NCBI GenBank assembly: GCA_947176895.1 | Contig: CAMWSK010000017.1 | Location: forward strand, 1-49,816 | Source of the DNA: an uncultured Prevotellaceae bacterium | GTDB taxonomy: Bacteria > Bacteroidota > Bacteroidia > Bacteroidales > Bacteroidaceae | Length of the DNA stretch: 49,816 nt | Direction of reading: 5' to 3' | Notes under the pieces: model-generated | The model's input: only the letters and a program-made list of their open reading frames with translations | The model's database searches: none | What the model was told of the DNA's origin: nothing | Part shown: piece after piece, positions 16,401 through 24,041 of the stretch | Numbering within the stretch: the stretch's first letter is position 1 | How the letters are laid out: each line of letters opens with the position of its first letter | Position numbers and translations under genes: made by a program

Positions 16401-17725
16401 GCAGAGATAAGCTCGGGATGGCCGTTTTTCAGGAAATCGGCTTTGGCACCACCGGCATAGGCATTGAACACGGCACCCTGACGTTGGATGAGTTGTTCCA
16501 GATCTGCCGCAGATGCCGGAAGATTCTCCACACGGTAGCCCTCACGCTTCATTCTGATCAGCAGATTGTAGAGCGACGGAGCAACCTCCATGCCCGTTGC
16601 TGTCAGTGCGTTCTGCCCGGGACCTTTATAATAGTAGATAGCCACACGCTTCTCGCTGTTGGGCTTGCTTTGCAGGGCGATGTGGTTGTTTACCGTTTTT
16701 ACGAACGTTTCCAGACGTTCGGGAATGGCGTATGCCTGTTGCAAGCCCTCGTCATCCAGGCGGTGTCCGAAGAGCGCATAAGGACGGATGGCCCCGTCGA
16801 TTTCGGGCATGACGATGCTTTGCGACATAAAGCCGCCGTTCATGCCCATCTTGTCGGCTTCCCATTCCCCGACCAGCCTGTTTACGTTCAGCGGAGCAAA
16901 CAGGGGTATGTTCTGCTTTGTAAGATAATTCACCACATCATCACCCATACGTCCATGCGCCATGTTGATAATGGCCGAGGGGTGTATCGAGTCTGCCTGA
17001 CCATTGCGCACCGCAGCCTGCATATTGCGGACACAATAGACCGTGTTACCTGTCTTCTCCAATTCTGCAACCAGTTCCTCCGGTTCACCCATTTGTCCGG
17101 TGACGATGATGCGTGGAGCATCCGCCCGCATAAGCTTATGTTTGCCCAGGAACGCTTCGTATTCAGCCACACTTCCGAAATCCGTTTCTTCGTCTTCAGG
17201 ATTATCCGGATCCATGTGGTAGAACTGCTTCTGCTCGCGTTCCACGGGTGCATCCGGTTCGTCACTGTCAAAAGTCTTGCCGTCGATATTGCGGCGGATG
17301 AAGGTGAGCATGTTGCGATAGTTGCGGCGTCCGCCACCGCTTAGATAGCCTTTGATGGTGGCAACGGCAGCCGAATCCGCCGAAAGGATTTCATTGGCGG
17401 GATTGGTCGCCATCGTGGTGACTACGGCAAGCCCGTTGTCGGCAGCCTGCTGTATGGCTTCCCGCTGTTCGGCCGTAATGCGCAGGCCCATGCCGTTGAT
17501 CAGCACCATGTCATAGTTTCCGATTTTATCCAGTTCCTCTACATCGAGTGCAGAGAGACGGATACGGCCATTATCGTTCGCCTTGGCAATCTGTCCAAGC
17601 GTGATGACCTGATAGTTTACAAACGCTATGCGTGTGGCAGAGAACCAAAGGTTCCATGCCACAGCACCTGCCATTATGGCGAGCAGGACGATTCCTGCCC
17701 CCAACATTACTTTTCGTTTTTTCAT
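13472..17725 (-). CDS. hmuS: HmuS, membrane-anchored CobN-like chelatase
   Basis: The 1417-residue protein is a CobN/BchH-type large chelatase with a membrane segment at each end (about 6-28 and 1386-1406, the latter followed by RRRRKK). The family core HFGTHGSLEFTPRKQVAL lies near residues 536-553. Between 830 and 900 there is a linker rich in Gly, Lys, Pro and Met. Classical CobN inserts cobalt into the B12 corrin, but no B12 synthesis gene is present and the gene is sandwiched between heme receptor and ExbB-like genes. HmuS of gut Bacteroidota has been reported to remove iron from heme anaerobically, and that role fits here. It overlaps hmuR by 4 bases. Confidence 0.88.
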   Translation of the reverse strand: MKKRKVMLGAGIVLLAIMAGAVAWNLWFSATRIAFVNYQVITLGQIAKANDNGRIRLSALDVEELDKIGNYDMVLINGMGLRITAEQREAIQQAADNGLAVVTTMATNPANEILSADSAAVATIKGYLSGGGRRNYRNMLTFIRRNIDGKTFDSDEPDAPVEREQKQFYHMDPDNPEDEETDFGSVAEYEAFLGKHKLMRADAPRIIVTGQMGEPEELVAELEKTGNTVYCVRNMQAAVRNGQADSIHPSAIINMAHGRMGDDVVNYLTKQNIPLFAPLNVNRLVGEWEADKMGMNGGFMSQSIVMPEIDGAIRPYALFGHRLDDEGLQQAYAIPERLETFVKTVNNHIALQSKPNSEKRVAIYYYKGPGQNALTATGMEVAPSLYNLLIRMKREGYRVENLPASAADLEQLIQRQGAVFNAYAGGAKADFLKNGHPELISAKEYNEWTTAAAIRPEQMAEVTALDGEFPGSYISTEKGELALPRVDLGNVVLLPQLAAGKGDDDFAIVHGTDAAPPHAYIASYLWARYDFGADVMVHFGTHGSLEFTPRKQVALCGNDWPDALVGATPHLYIYSIGDVGEGMIAKRRSYATLQSHLTPPFMESDVRGIYKDLCTAIQQYNDMLYADGHPDTKEAALKVKRLTVELGIHRELRLDSLLTTPYTEQEIARIETFAEELANEKVTGELYTMGEPYSSERIRSSVYAMSVEPIAYSLLALDKQRGKASDELEKHKSLFTRRYLTPARELVTRLLNGSEQISDARICAVAGITQDELAKARGITRSLRAPQDMMAMMMAMQSSGATMKHPAGIPKGKGSGSKHPSWIPKIGKRPANTGQTKKDEPATEMPAVMPGMKEYSKEEKELARVIMEIERTVCNVENYKTALEQSPETEFTSLLNAMSGGCTAPSPGGDPVANPNTLPTGRNLYAVNAEATPSEVAWEHGKELAENTIRMYRERHNDSIPRKVSYTLWSGEFVETEGATVAQVLYMLGVEPVRDVFGRVTDIRLIPSGRLGRPRIDVVVQTSGQLRDIAASRLFLISRAVEMAAAAKEDKYENYVAQSVVDAERVLIDKGLSPKEAREVSAHRVFGGVNGNYGTGITDMVQSGDRWESSTEIADVYLQNMGAFYGSEKDWEQVRQFVLEAALTNTDAVVQPRQSNTWGALSLDHVYEFMGGMNLAVRNVTGKDPDAYLSDYRNRNNMRMQEVKEAVGVESRTTIFNPAYIREKMKGGASAAAGFAEVVQNTYGWNVMKPEAIDNEMWDEIYNVYVQDKFDLGVQDYFEQQNPAALQEMTAVMLETARKGMWNASAEQLKAIAELHTELVDKHAPSCSGFVCNNAKLREFITSKVNPDAARRYEQSVRQVREASLSENKGTVLKREEMNASDKVTTIVSNTLVAVLVVVALAALIWVVRRRRKKLEE

Positions 17726-19890
17726 ATTTGTTTTCCTGTTCTTTTCTTAAACATACGATCTATGTCGACCGACAGCCCCACCGAGCCGGTGGTTCCAGTC
17801 GTACTCGGAGAATTACTGTAATAATAATCGGGACGATAATTAAAGAGGTTATCCACGGCAAGCGTGACGTTCAGTCCCCGCCATATCCGTTGCGAGAGGC
17901 TCAGTTTCCAGATGGTATAGCCCGGATAGGTCTGCCGTTCGGTTTGTTCATACGAGGTAATCTCCGTATAGACATCCGTAGTCACCTTCGACAGCCAACG
18001 CCCCGACAGCGTCACACCCAGGCCATAGTTCTTCCAGTCCTTATCGTAGGCGAGACGTGCCGTGGCCGTGTGCGGACGGGTCGAAGAGAGCATCGGTTCG
18101 CCTTTCTTGATGTGCTCATAGGTGTAGGCATACGACAGACGCCATGACAAGCCGGAAGAATAGCGGCCCGAAGCACTGGCATCCACACCGGCCACCTGCA
18201 AGCGCGACATATTGGTATAAACCTGACCGCCCAGAGCCTGATTCCACGCCGTGGTGATACGGTCGTCAACGATGTTATAGAATCCCGTGACCGTCACGTT
18301 GTGCTGTCCCTTCATATACTCGGCCGAAAGCGAGAAATTGTGACTTGATTCGGGGTTGAGGTCGGGGTTGCCATAAATCATGAAGATGTTGCCCATGTAG
18401 AAATTCATGTACATCTCTTTGAGCGTGGGGGCACGAAAACCGCCCGCATACGAACCCCGCAGGGAGCAGTTCTTCAATTTGTACATCAGCCCCAGTTTGG
18501 GGGACAGATGAGAGAGCTTCGCTTCCGAGAACCAATCGAAACGCAACCCGGCGATAAGGTTGAATTTCTTGTATGGGTTCCAGTCGAACTGGGCAAAAGC
18601 ATCCGCCGTATGCTGGGTGTAGCTGCCGTTATCCTCGAACTGGTACGACATCAGATAGTCGCGCATGTAATCCCCGCCTGCCGTCAGAACATGTTTGCCC
18701 GCAAAGGTGTGGTTATAGAGCGTGCGGACGTTGTGCTGCACGTTGCTGTAATCACGCACATCGCGGTCGGTAGGCACAAGGTAGTCGCTCTTGTCATATT
18801 GGTCGAAGGCATACGACAACTCCACGTCGTCGTTGGCGGTAGGTGAATAGTTGCCTTTCACGCCTCCGGTGAAGCTGCGGTAACGGTCCTTGAGAGTCTC
18901 CGAGGAATTGCGTTCGCGGAAGAAATATCCCGCCCGTGCCGTCAACTTCAAATTATCCATGGCAGAAAAAATGAGACGTTCCTTGACATTGAGTGTGGAA
19001 TGGCCGTAGATGGTGCTGTAATCACCGACTTCGGCATTGCTCGTACCTTTCGACAGGTCGATGGCATCAATCGATGTGCGTTGCACATTGGTCACGGAGT
19101 TAAAACGCCCCAGATTGAATCCCACCGAGCCGCCATACCGCTGCTCGTTGTGGGCACCGTAACGACCGTTCAGATTCACCGACCACGGTTCCTGTGACTC
19201 GCGGCTGATGATGTTCACCACACCGCCTACGGCATTGGACCCGTAAAGCGATGAGGCGGCCCCTTTGACAATTTCGATGCGCTGCACGTTGTCCATGTTC
19301 AGGCGACTGTAGTCCACGTTGTCAAGCGTTTCGCCGGCCAGACGCTCCCCGTCCACAAGGAACAACACCGAATTGCCTCCGAACCCCGACATGTTGAGCG
19401 ATGTCTGCTGGTTCATCGAATAGGAGAACTCGATGCCCGGCAATTCTGTCTGCAACAAATCACCGATATGAGTAGCGTCAGCCCGCTTGACATCCTGTTC
19501 AGAGATGACGCGTGTCACGATCGGCGCGTCCTTCAGCAGCTTGGGGGTACGGGTTCCCGTCACGACAACCTGGTTGAGCGTCATCATGTTTTCCCTAAGC
19601 CGGAATTTCAACGTACCTTTATGACTGCCGTCAACAACCTTCGTCGCATCGAAATAACCGATATAGGTCGCCGTCAATGTATAACGTCCGTCGGCGGGCA
19701 ACCGCAATTCATAATGCCCGTCGGCATCCGTTACGGCAACCGACGTCCGATGCTCTTTCACCTTCACCAGCGCACCGGCCAAAGGCTCGTCATGGTCATC
19801 GGTCACGACACCGGAAACCTTACGCTGCGCCAAGATATCGTTCGCGATGAACAGACAGAACAACAAAAAAAAGAGAACTCTTTTCATCAT
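17722..19890 (-). CDS. hmuR: HmuR, TonB-dependent heme receptor
   Basis: The 722-residue outer membrane receptor has a signal peptide (1-21), a carboxypeptidase-like regulatory domain (about 22-105, beginning KVSGVVTDDHDEPLAGALV), a plug domain (about 125-235, with LNQVVVTGTRTPKLLKDAPI and a VERIEIVKGAAS-like segment VQRIEIVKGAASSLYGSNAV) and a 22-strand barrel ending in a long C-terminal strand region. The extra N-terminal domain is common in Bacteroidota receptors. It overlaps hmuY and hmuS by 4 bases each, so heme uptake and chelatase genes are coupled. It should import heme using TonB energy. Confidence 0.88.
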   Translation of the reverse strand: MMKRVLFFLLFCLFIANDILAQRKVSGVVTDDHDEPLAGALVKVKEHRTSVAVTDADGHYELRLPADGRYTLTATYIGYFDATKVVDGSHKGTLKFRLRENMMTLNQVVVTGTRTPKLLKDAPIVTRVISEQDVKRADATHIGDLLQTELPGIEFSYSMNQQTSLNMSGFGGNSVLFLVDGERLAGETLDNVDYSRLNMDNVQRIEIVKGAASSLYGSNAVGGVVNIISRESQEPWSVNLNGRYGAHNEQRYGGSVGFNLGRFNSVTNVQRTSIDAIDLSKGTSNAEVGDYSTIYGHSTLNVKERLIFSAMDNLKLTARAGYFFRERNSSETLKDRYRSFTGGVKGNYSPTANDDVELSYAFDQYDKSDYLVPTDRDVRDYSNVQHNVRTLYNHTFAGKHVLTAGGDYMRDYLMSYQFEDNGSYTQHTADAFAQFDWNPYKKFNLIAGLRFDWFSEAKLSHLSPKLGLMYKLKNCSLRGSYAGGFRAPTLKEMYMNFYMGNIFMIYGNPDLNPESSHNFSLSAEYMKGQHNVTVTGFYNIVDDRITTAWNQALGGQVYTNMSRLQVAGVDASASGRYSSGLSWRLSYAYTYEHIKKGEPMLSSTRPHTATARLAYDKDWKNYGLGVTLSGRWLSKVTTDVYTEITSYEQTERQTYPGYTIWKLSLSQRIWRGLNVTLAVDNLFNYRPDYYYSNSPSTTGTTGSVGLSVDIDRMFKKRTGKQI

Positions 19891-20546
19891 GGTTGCACGG
19901 GATACTGATAGTCAATGGTCATAAATCCCTTGACAGCCGCATCGTTCATGAAGTTCGCCAGACGGAGTGCTGCATAGGCGCCATCGGAAAGGCGAAGCAA
20001 ATACGTCTTACCCGAAAGCGTATAGACAGGCGGCATGGTCGAAGTATCGACATGAAGCCAGCGGGAAAGGCAAGGATTATACCAGTCCTCGGCATAGCGG
20101 ATGATGCCGTCCATCATCTGTGACATGTCCACCATAATCTTATTGGTTGTCCATTCATCCGTTACGAACGACTCTTCCGGTATGGAACCGACGGCGGGCA
20201 TCGAGCCAAAGTCCTTCGCGTCAATCTCCGCTATGGCTCCCCCGTTGGTCTTGGCATCATAACGGTGAATAGCGAAATCCCAGTTCTCGGGAGACGTGGC
20301 ATCCACGGCAGCCGTTGTCACCCGTTTGTCATGCAGGTCGATATAATGCCACTCGGTGTAATCCGTGGCATCGATGTAGATGCGGCCCGTATGCGTCTTA
20401 TCATCCATGGAAGCAAAACCGTATATCTGAGTTCCCTTAGGCTGCGGAGCATCGTAGATATCCTCTAATATGCCGTTACACGCCGAGAGCAATAACGTAA
20501 TCATCACTCCCCACAAAACATGAACAAATTTATTTCTTACAAACAT
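19887..20546 (-). CDS. hmuY: HmuY-family heme-binding lipoprotein
   Basis: The 219-residue lipoprotein has a lipobox LSAC with Cys23. The segment SPENWDFAIHRYDAKTNGG and later YTLSGKTYLLRLSDGAYAALRL match the HmuY family, in which such proteins bind heme at the cell surface and pass it to HmuR. P. gingivalis HmuY uses two His ligands; those residues cannot be assigned here by eye. Several Met residues near SQMMDGII and in other loops could take that part, as in Bacteroides homologues (inference). It directly precedes hmuR with a 4-base overlap. Confidence 0.85.
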   Translation of the reverse strand: MFVRNKFVHVLWGVMITLLLSACNGILEDIYDAPQPKGTQIYGFASMDDKTHTGRIYIDATDYTEWHYIDLHDKRVTTAAVDATSPENWDFAIHRYDAKTNGGAIAEIDAKDFGSMPAVGSIPEESFVTDEWTTNKIMVDMSQMMDGIIRYAEDWYNPCLSRWLHVDTSTMPPVYTLSGKTYLLRLSDGAYAALRLANFMNDAAVKGFMTIDYQYPVQP

Positions 20547-20566
20547 TTACATCCGTATTGAAGCGG

Positions 20567-21025
20567 TTACTCGGCAACTTCCGGTGCCTCACCCGTGTTG
20601 AAATCTATGGTAAGGCCACCCATGACTCCGGCCACCTTGAACTGCATCCGTGCGCTTTCTTTGGAACGTATTACTGCGGTGTATGTGCAGTCATATGAAG
20701 AGACGTTGCCTCCCATACCCATTTTCGTCTGGCCGCTGCCCGTGAGGGCATAGGTACCGCCATTCTCGCTCATCGTCGCCACAGGAATGGTAAACTCACC
20801 CCAGGAATCGGAGACGAAGGTCACGCGAGCCGTTCCATCGGCATTTTCGGCAATGGTGACCGTCTCGGCATCCGCACAGATATTTTGGAAATAAGCACAT
20901 CCGGCAAGGGTATAGCCTTGATAGTTGCCGGCGATGTCGGCCACGGTGGGCACTTTCTCATCATCACTGCATGCTGAAGAGCAAAGTGCCACGACAGACA
21001 TCATTAAAATTGTTTTCAGTTTCAT
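20567..21025 (-). CDS. Calycin-like lipoprotein at the head of the hmu operon
   Basis: The 152-residue lipoprotein starts at MKLKTILMMSVVALCSSAC (lipobox SSAC, Cys19); an upstream ATG at 21091 lies across the promoter and is rejected. The mature part is all-beta in pattern and fits the Bacteroidales calycin-like domain (VADIAGNYQGYTLAGCAYF, then GGLTIDFNTGE at the end). It has a CAYFQNIC pair and a Met-rich TKMGMGGNV segment. Calycins such as lipocalins often bind small hydrophobic ligands, so heme or porphyrin binding is plausible but unproven. hmuY follows after 20 bases. Confidence 0.75.
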   Translation of the reverse strand: MKLKTILMMSVVALCSSACSDDEKVPTVADIAGNYQGYTLAGCAYFQNICADAETVTIAENADGTARVTFVSDSWGEFTIPVATMSENGGTYALTGSGQTKMGMGGNVSSYDCTYTAVIRSKESARMQFKVAGVMGGLTIDFNTGEAPEVAE

Positions 21026-21060
21026 ATCAACTATTTTTTTAGATTTAATAATTCCGATTG

Positions 21061-21091
21061 CAAAGGTACATGCAGTTTTCAAAGCCCGCAA
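21061..21091 (-). promoter_or_regulatory. Promoter of the hmu operon
   Basis: On the minus strand TTG (21091-21089), 20 bases, then TACCTTTG (21068-21061) is a good Bacteroidota promoter 35 bases from the calycin gene start. A Fur-like operator is expected for a heme locus but I could not recognise one. Confidence 0.7.
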
Positions 21092-21169
21092 TACTCAAAT
21101 TTTGGCATTTTCATGCGATACGACATGACCCGTCAGTCACTTTTTTTCGGTATTGCACAATCTTATCAC

Positions 21170-21292
21170 ACGAATGTTCATGTTTCTTTGAAAACATGTT
21201 GATGTTTCGCCTCAAACATGTTCATGTTTTTCAAAAACGTGTTCATGTTTTCTTTCATTCGTTGCGGCGTTTTCAAAAAAACATCGCGGCAT
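21170..21292. repeat. Intergenic dyad array R3 (four units)
   Basis: Units start at 21170 (degenerate left half), 21192, 21214 and 21235, spaced 22, 22 and 21 bases, each AAACAT-GTTS-ATGTTT or close. The right flank, read on the minus strand, is GCAACGAATGAAAGA directly before the array, the same 15-base distance and GAATGAAA core as R1. A further CATCGCGG lies at 21283-21290. It sits between the hmu promoter and the tRNA-Pro gene. Confidence 0.85.
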
Positions 21293-21316
21293 CCTTTTCG
21301 ATTGAACTTTTTTCTT

Positions 21317-21324
21317 TACCTTTG
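21317..21324 (+). promoter_or_regulatory. -7 element of tRNA-Pro
   Basis: TACCTTTG followed by C, 32 bases before the mature tRNA 5' end. No clear -33 TTG is present at 19-21 bases. Confidence 0.5.
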
Positions 21325-21356
21325 CATCCGTGTTTGTCGGCAACAGACATGCACAG

Positions 21357-21429
21357 CGGGGTGTAGCGCAGTTGGTAGCGCACCTGGTTTGGGACCAGGT
21401 GGTCGCCCGTTCGAGCCGGGTCACCCCGA
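21357..21429 (+). tRNA. tRNA-Pro (anticodon TGG)
   Basis: The 73-base sequence folds as a full cloverleaf: acceptor CGGGGTG/CACCCCG, D-arm GCGC...GCGC, anticodon stem CCTGG/CCAGG around loop TTTGGGA with TGG at 21390-21392, T-arm with GTTCGAG, and discriminator A. CCA is not encoded. This tRNA reads CCA and, by wobble, other proline codons. Confidence 0.96.
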
Positions 21430-21432
21430 CAG

Positions 21433-21468
21433 AGAAAAGAGGATAGCCTCGGGGCTATCCTCTTTTCT
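21433..21468 (+). terminator. Bidirectional terminator shared by tRNA-Pro and the MATE gene
   Basis: Two perfect 16-base arms (21433-21448 and 21453-21468) with a 4-base loop and T-rich ends on both strands. It starts 4 bases after the tRNA. On the other strand it contains the last codons and the TAG stop of the MATE gene (21455), so one hairpin ends both converging genes. Confidence 0.85.
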
Positions 21469-22726
21469 TATACATATACCATTGAAAGAATCCTCTGGCC
21501 AACAGGTAAGTATCAAATGAAAGCCAAAGGGCGTGGTTAGACAGAACTCCGCGGAAGGAAAACCACAGGATGAAAAACAGAAGCATGGAAGCTGCCATGC
21601 TGACAAACATCTGACGGGAGCGCGTGAGACCGATAAACACACCGTCCCACAGAAACGCCGAAAAACCGGCCATGGGCATGATCCATATCCAGGGCAGAAA
21701 CTCACGGGCCGTTTGTAAAACGACACGCTGATCGGTGAAGACCGAAAGCACCCATTCACCACACACCATATAAAACAACGAGAAGAAAACAGCCGTTCCA
21801 CCGCCCCAAACAAACAAATCCCGAATCATTTTCCGGAGGCTTCCGGCATCTTTATTGCCATAGAGACGCCCGCCGAGTGCCTCTCCGGCATTGGCAAAAC
21901 CGTCCATGAAAAAGCTGAACAACATAAACAACTGCATCAAAACGGCGTTGGCCTCCAACACACCCTCACACTGCAGGCTGCCTGCCCGCGTGAAATAAAC
22001 GGTGACTGTCACCAAACAAAGAGTACGAAAGAAAATGTCCTTGTTGATAGAGAACAACCTTCCCCATCCGATGAACCGGGATTTTTTTGACACCGAAGCC
22101 GGCATTTCCATACGAAAAAGCATGAAAAACATGCCGCTCCACGCGCCCAAGACGGTGCCCAGCGCCACGCCCTTGATGCCCATGCCCATACGATAGACAA
22201 AGAACATGCTTAACAAGATGTTCGCCACATTCTGCAAAATGGCCGCAAACATCGGAGTACGGGTGTCCTGACGGCCCACGAACCATCCCGAAAGACAATA
22301 GGAAAGCAGGATGGCCGGTGCGCCCCAAACACACATGTTATAATAGGTATGCAAAGGCAAAAGCACATCGGGACGGGCAGGAGTGAGCAGCAAGACAAGG
22401 TGGAAAAGCGGAACCTGAAGCAACAGAATGGCCACGGAAATGCCCAAACCCAGCAACAGACTTTTGCGCATCACATCACCGGACAGCGAATCATCACCAA
22501 CTCCATAAGCCTGAGCCACAAGACCCGAAGTGCTCATCCGAAGGAAAGCAAACACCCAATACAACACGCTGAAGGCTGTCCCTCCCAACGAAATGGCCGC
22601 GATATAGGCAGAATCACCCAAGTGCCCCACGATGGTGGTGTCCACCATACCCAACAAAGGCACGGTAATGTTACTTACAATCGATGGAACAGCCAGGCGC
22701 AGGATCTCACGATTAAACCTGCCCAT
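21455..22726 (-). CDS. MATE family efflux transporter
   Basis: The 423-residue inner-membrane protein has about twelve hydrophobic segments in two similar halves. It opens FNREILRLAVPSIVSNITVPLLGMVDTTIVGHLGDSAYIAAISLGG, the standard MATE N-terminus of DinF-like members. Family members export cationic or other small molecules using a Na+ or H+ gradient; substrate is unknown. It starts 14 bases inside the end of the DUF4491 gene and closes a three-gene operon. Its stop codon lies inside the shared terminator hairpin. Confidence 0.85.
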   Translation of the reverse strand: MGRFNREILRLAVPSIVSNITVPLLGMVDTTIVGHLGDSAYIAAISLGGTAFSVLYWVFAFLRMSTSGLVAQAYGVGDDSLSGDVMRKSLLLGLGISVAILLLQVPLFHLVLLLTPARPDVLLPLHTYYNMCVWGAPAILLSYCLSGWFVGRQDTRTPMFAAILQNVANILLSMFFVYRMGMGIKGVALGTVLGAWSGMFFMLFRMEMPASVSKKSRFIGWGRLFSINKDIFFRTLCLVTVTVYFTRAGSLQCEGVLEANAVLMQLFMLFSFFMDGFANAGEALGGRLYGNKDAGSLRKMIRDLFVWGGGTAVFFSLFYMVCGEWVLSVFTDQRVVLQTAREFLPWIWIMPMAGFSAFLWDGVFIGLTRSRQMFVSMAASMLLFFILWFSFRGVLSNHALWLSFDTYLLARGFFQWYMYKKRG

Positions 22727-23024
22727 ATTCCTCTTTTCGCCGAGGATTCATCGGAAACCAACCTTTTTCCACACGTGCCTTCTGCTGAAAGAGTTCAAGA
22801 ATGCTCCATAGGCTGCAACAACTCTCCACACCCAGAAGGATGCTCAACACATCATTTTCCACAAAAAGCGAACCGGCGAGGAAGCCTATGCCCGCAAGCA
22901 GGAAAGCCCACCAGCAACGCGTTCCGAAATAATATTCTGCCTTGATGACAATGGGATGGTATAACCCGATGCTCAAGAAACAGGCGATACCGATAAGGAT
23001 ACCCGTAAAATTGATTTCCATCAT
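22713..23024 (-). CDS. DUF4491 small membrane protein
   Basis: The 103-residue protein has three hydrophobic segments (near 7-23, 37-54 and 59-72). The start FTGILIGIACFLSIGLYHPIVIKAEYYFG and middle RCWWAFLLAGI are what I know of DUF4491 from Bacteroidales. Function is unknown. It is the middle gene of an overlapping operon, 4 bases inside the glucosaminidase gene and 14 bases into the MATE gene, which suggests a cell-envelope setting. Confidence 0.7.
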   Translation of the reverse strand: MMEINFTGILIGIACFLSIGLYHPIVIKAEYYFGTRCWWAFLLAGIGFLAGSLFVENDVLSILLGVESCCSLWSILELFQQKARVEKGWFPMNPRRKEEYGQV

Positions 23025-23932
23025 TTGCTCAGATAAATGCGGTCGCCCACATGAGGCTGATAATTGTCGCTCAGGTTGTTTATCTTGTAAAGCGACGACA
23101 TCTTCACACCATAGCGCTGCGAAATCGTGTACATGCTCTCGCCCGGCTCCACAATATGGGGCAACCCCTTCATCGCCTTGTTGGACGAAGCCTTGGACCC
23201 CAGATACACGGCCTGGCCGGGATAGATGTCACATCCCTTGGGAATCTCGTTGTAGCGGCGAAGCCTGCGCTTGCTCTTCCCTATAGCCAGGGATATTGTT
23301 CTCAGATTATCGCCCTCCTGTGCAATGATATAAAAGGTACCGTTGCATTTGTTCAGCCCGCGCGACAGCAGAAAAGCCTCCTCCGATCCGCCGTCACCTT
23401 GAATGTGCTTCGCAGATTTCCTGACATCATACCGGGCCAGGTCATATCGTTCGATGATGCTGATAAGGTTGTCGGCATAACGGGGATTTGTGGCATAACC
23501 ACATTTTTTCAAGCCCCTGGCCCATCCCCTGTAGTCGGTCATGTCCAACTGAAACAACTCTTTATACCGGGGCTTCTGAAGAAAAAGGGAATGGTCCTCG
23601 TAACTCTGTTCCGCACTGCTGTACTTCCGGAACTTCTCATTGGGCATGTCGTCATCATTCAGGATGTAAGGACCCGTCCAATCGCTGCTCACCTTGATGC
23701 CGAAGTGGTTGTTGGCCAACCGGGCCAGGCGGCTTTGCCCGGCACCACTCTCCAAGAGTCCCTGGGCCAACGTGATGCTGGCAGGAATACGATGCTTTTG
23801 CATCTGATGAATTGCCGTTCCTTTATACTTTTGGATGTAAGCGGTGTAAGCATTCTTTCCGCTTTGTGCAAACGACACGGACACAGCCACAAGAAGAAAC
23901 ATCAGTGTCGAAAATATGCGCTTGAAAGCCAT
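23021..23932 (-). CDS. Glucosaminidase-LysM cell wall hydrolase
   Basis: The 303-residue protein has a signal peptide (1-22), a mannosyl-glycoprotein endo-beta-N-acetylglucosaminidase domain at about 30-165 (SITLAQGLLESGAGQSRLARLANNHFGIK, with the probable catalytic Glu in LLESG, then SYEDHSLFL), and one or two C-terminal LysM-type modules (about 200-245, degenerate, and 258-302, PHIVEPGESMYTISQRYGVKMSSLYKINNL). It should cut peptidoglycan glycan strands in the periplasm. It is the first gene of the operon and is divergent from cytidine deaminase. Confidence 0.88.
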   Translation of the reverse strand: MAFKRIFSTLMFLLVAVSVSFAQSGKNAYTAYIQKYKGTAIHQMQKHRIPASITLAQGLLESGAGQSRLARLANNHFGIKVSSDWTGPYILNDDDMPNEKFRKYSSAEQSYEDHSLFLQKPRYKELFQLDMTDYRGWARGLKKCGYATNPRYADNLISIIERYDLARYDVRKSAKHIQGDGGSEEAFLLSRGLNKCNGTFYIIAQEGDNLRTISLAIGKSKRRLRRYNEIPKGCDIYPGQAVYLGSKASSNKAMKGLPHIVEPGESMYTISQRYGVKMSSLYKINNLSDNYQPHVGDRIYLSK

Positions 23933-23963
23933 TGTTAACCTATTAAATAATGATTTAATACGA

Positions 23964-24002
23964 CAAATATAGCCAAAAATCGGAAAATCTTGCGTACTTT
24001 TG
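23964..24002. promoter_or_regulatory. Divergent promoter pair, glucosaminidase / cytidine deaminase
   Basis: On the minus strand TATATTTG (23971-23964) faces the glucosaminidase gene; on the plus strand TACTTTTG (23995-24002) faces cytidine deaminase. The two -7 elements are 23 bases apart. -33 elements are not clear for either. Confidence 0.55.
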
Positions 24003-24041
24003 CAAATAATTTTTGAACCTTATAGTAAAAAAGGTACAACC

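Noticed and set aside
16100..17344. 414-residue plus-strand frame
   Set aside because: Antisense to hmuS; composition is that of a reverse-frame artefact.
13472..17725. CobN for vitamin B12 synthesis
   Set aside because: No other B12 gene is present and the gene is coupled to heme receptor genes; HmuS is the better reading.
21026..21170. Fur-type operator or riboswitch upstream of the hmu operon
   Set aside because: Iron control is expected, but I could not see a convincing operator or folded leader.
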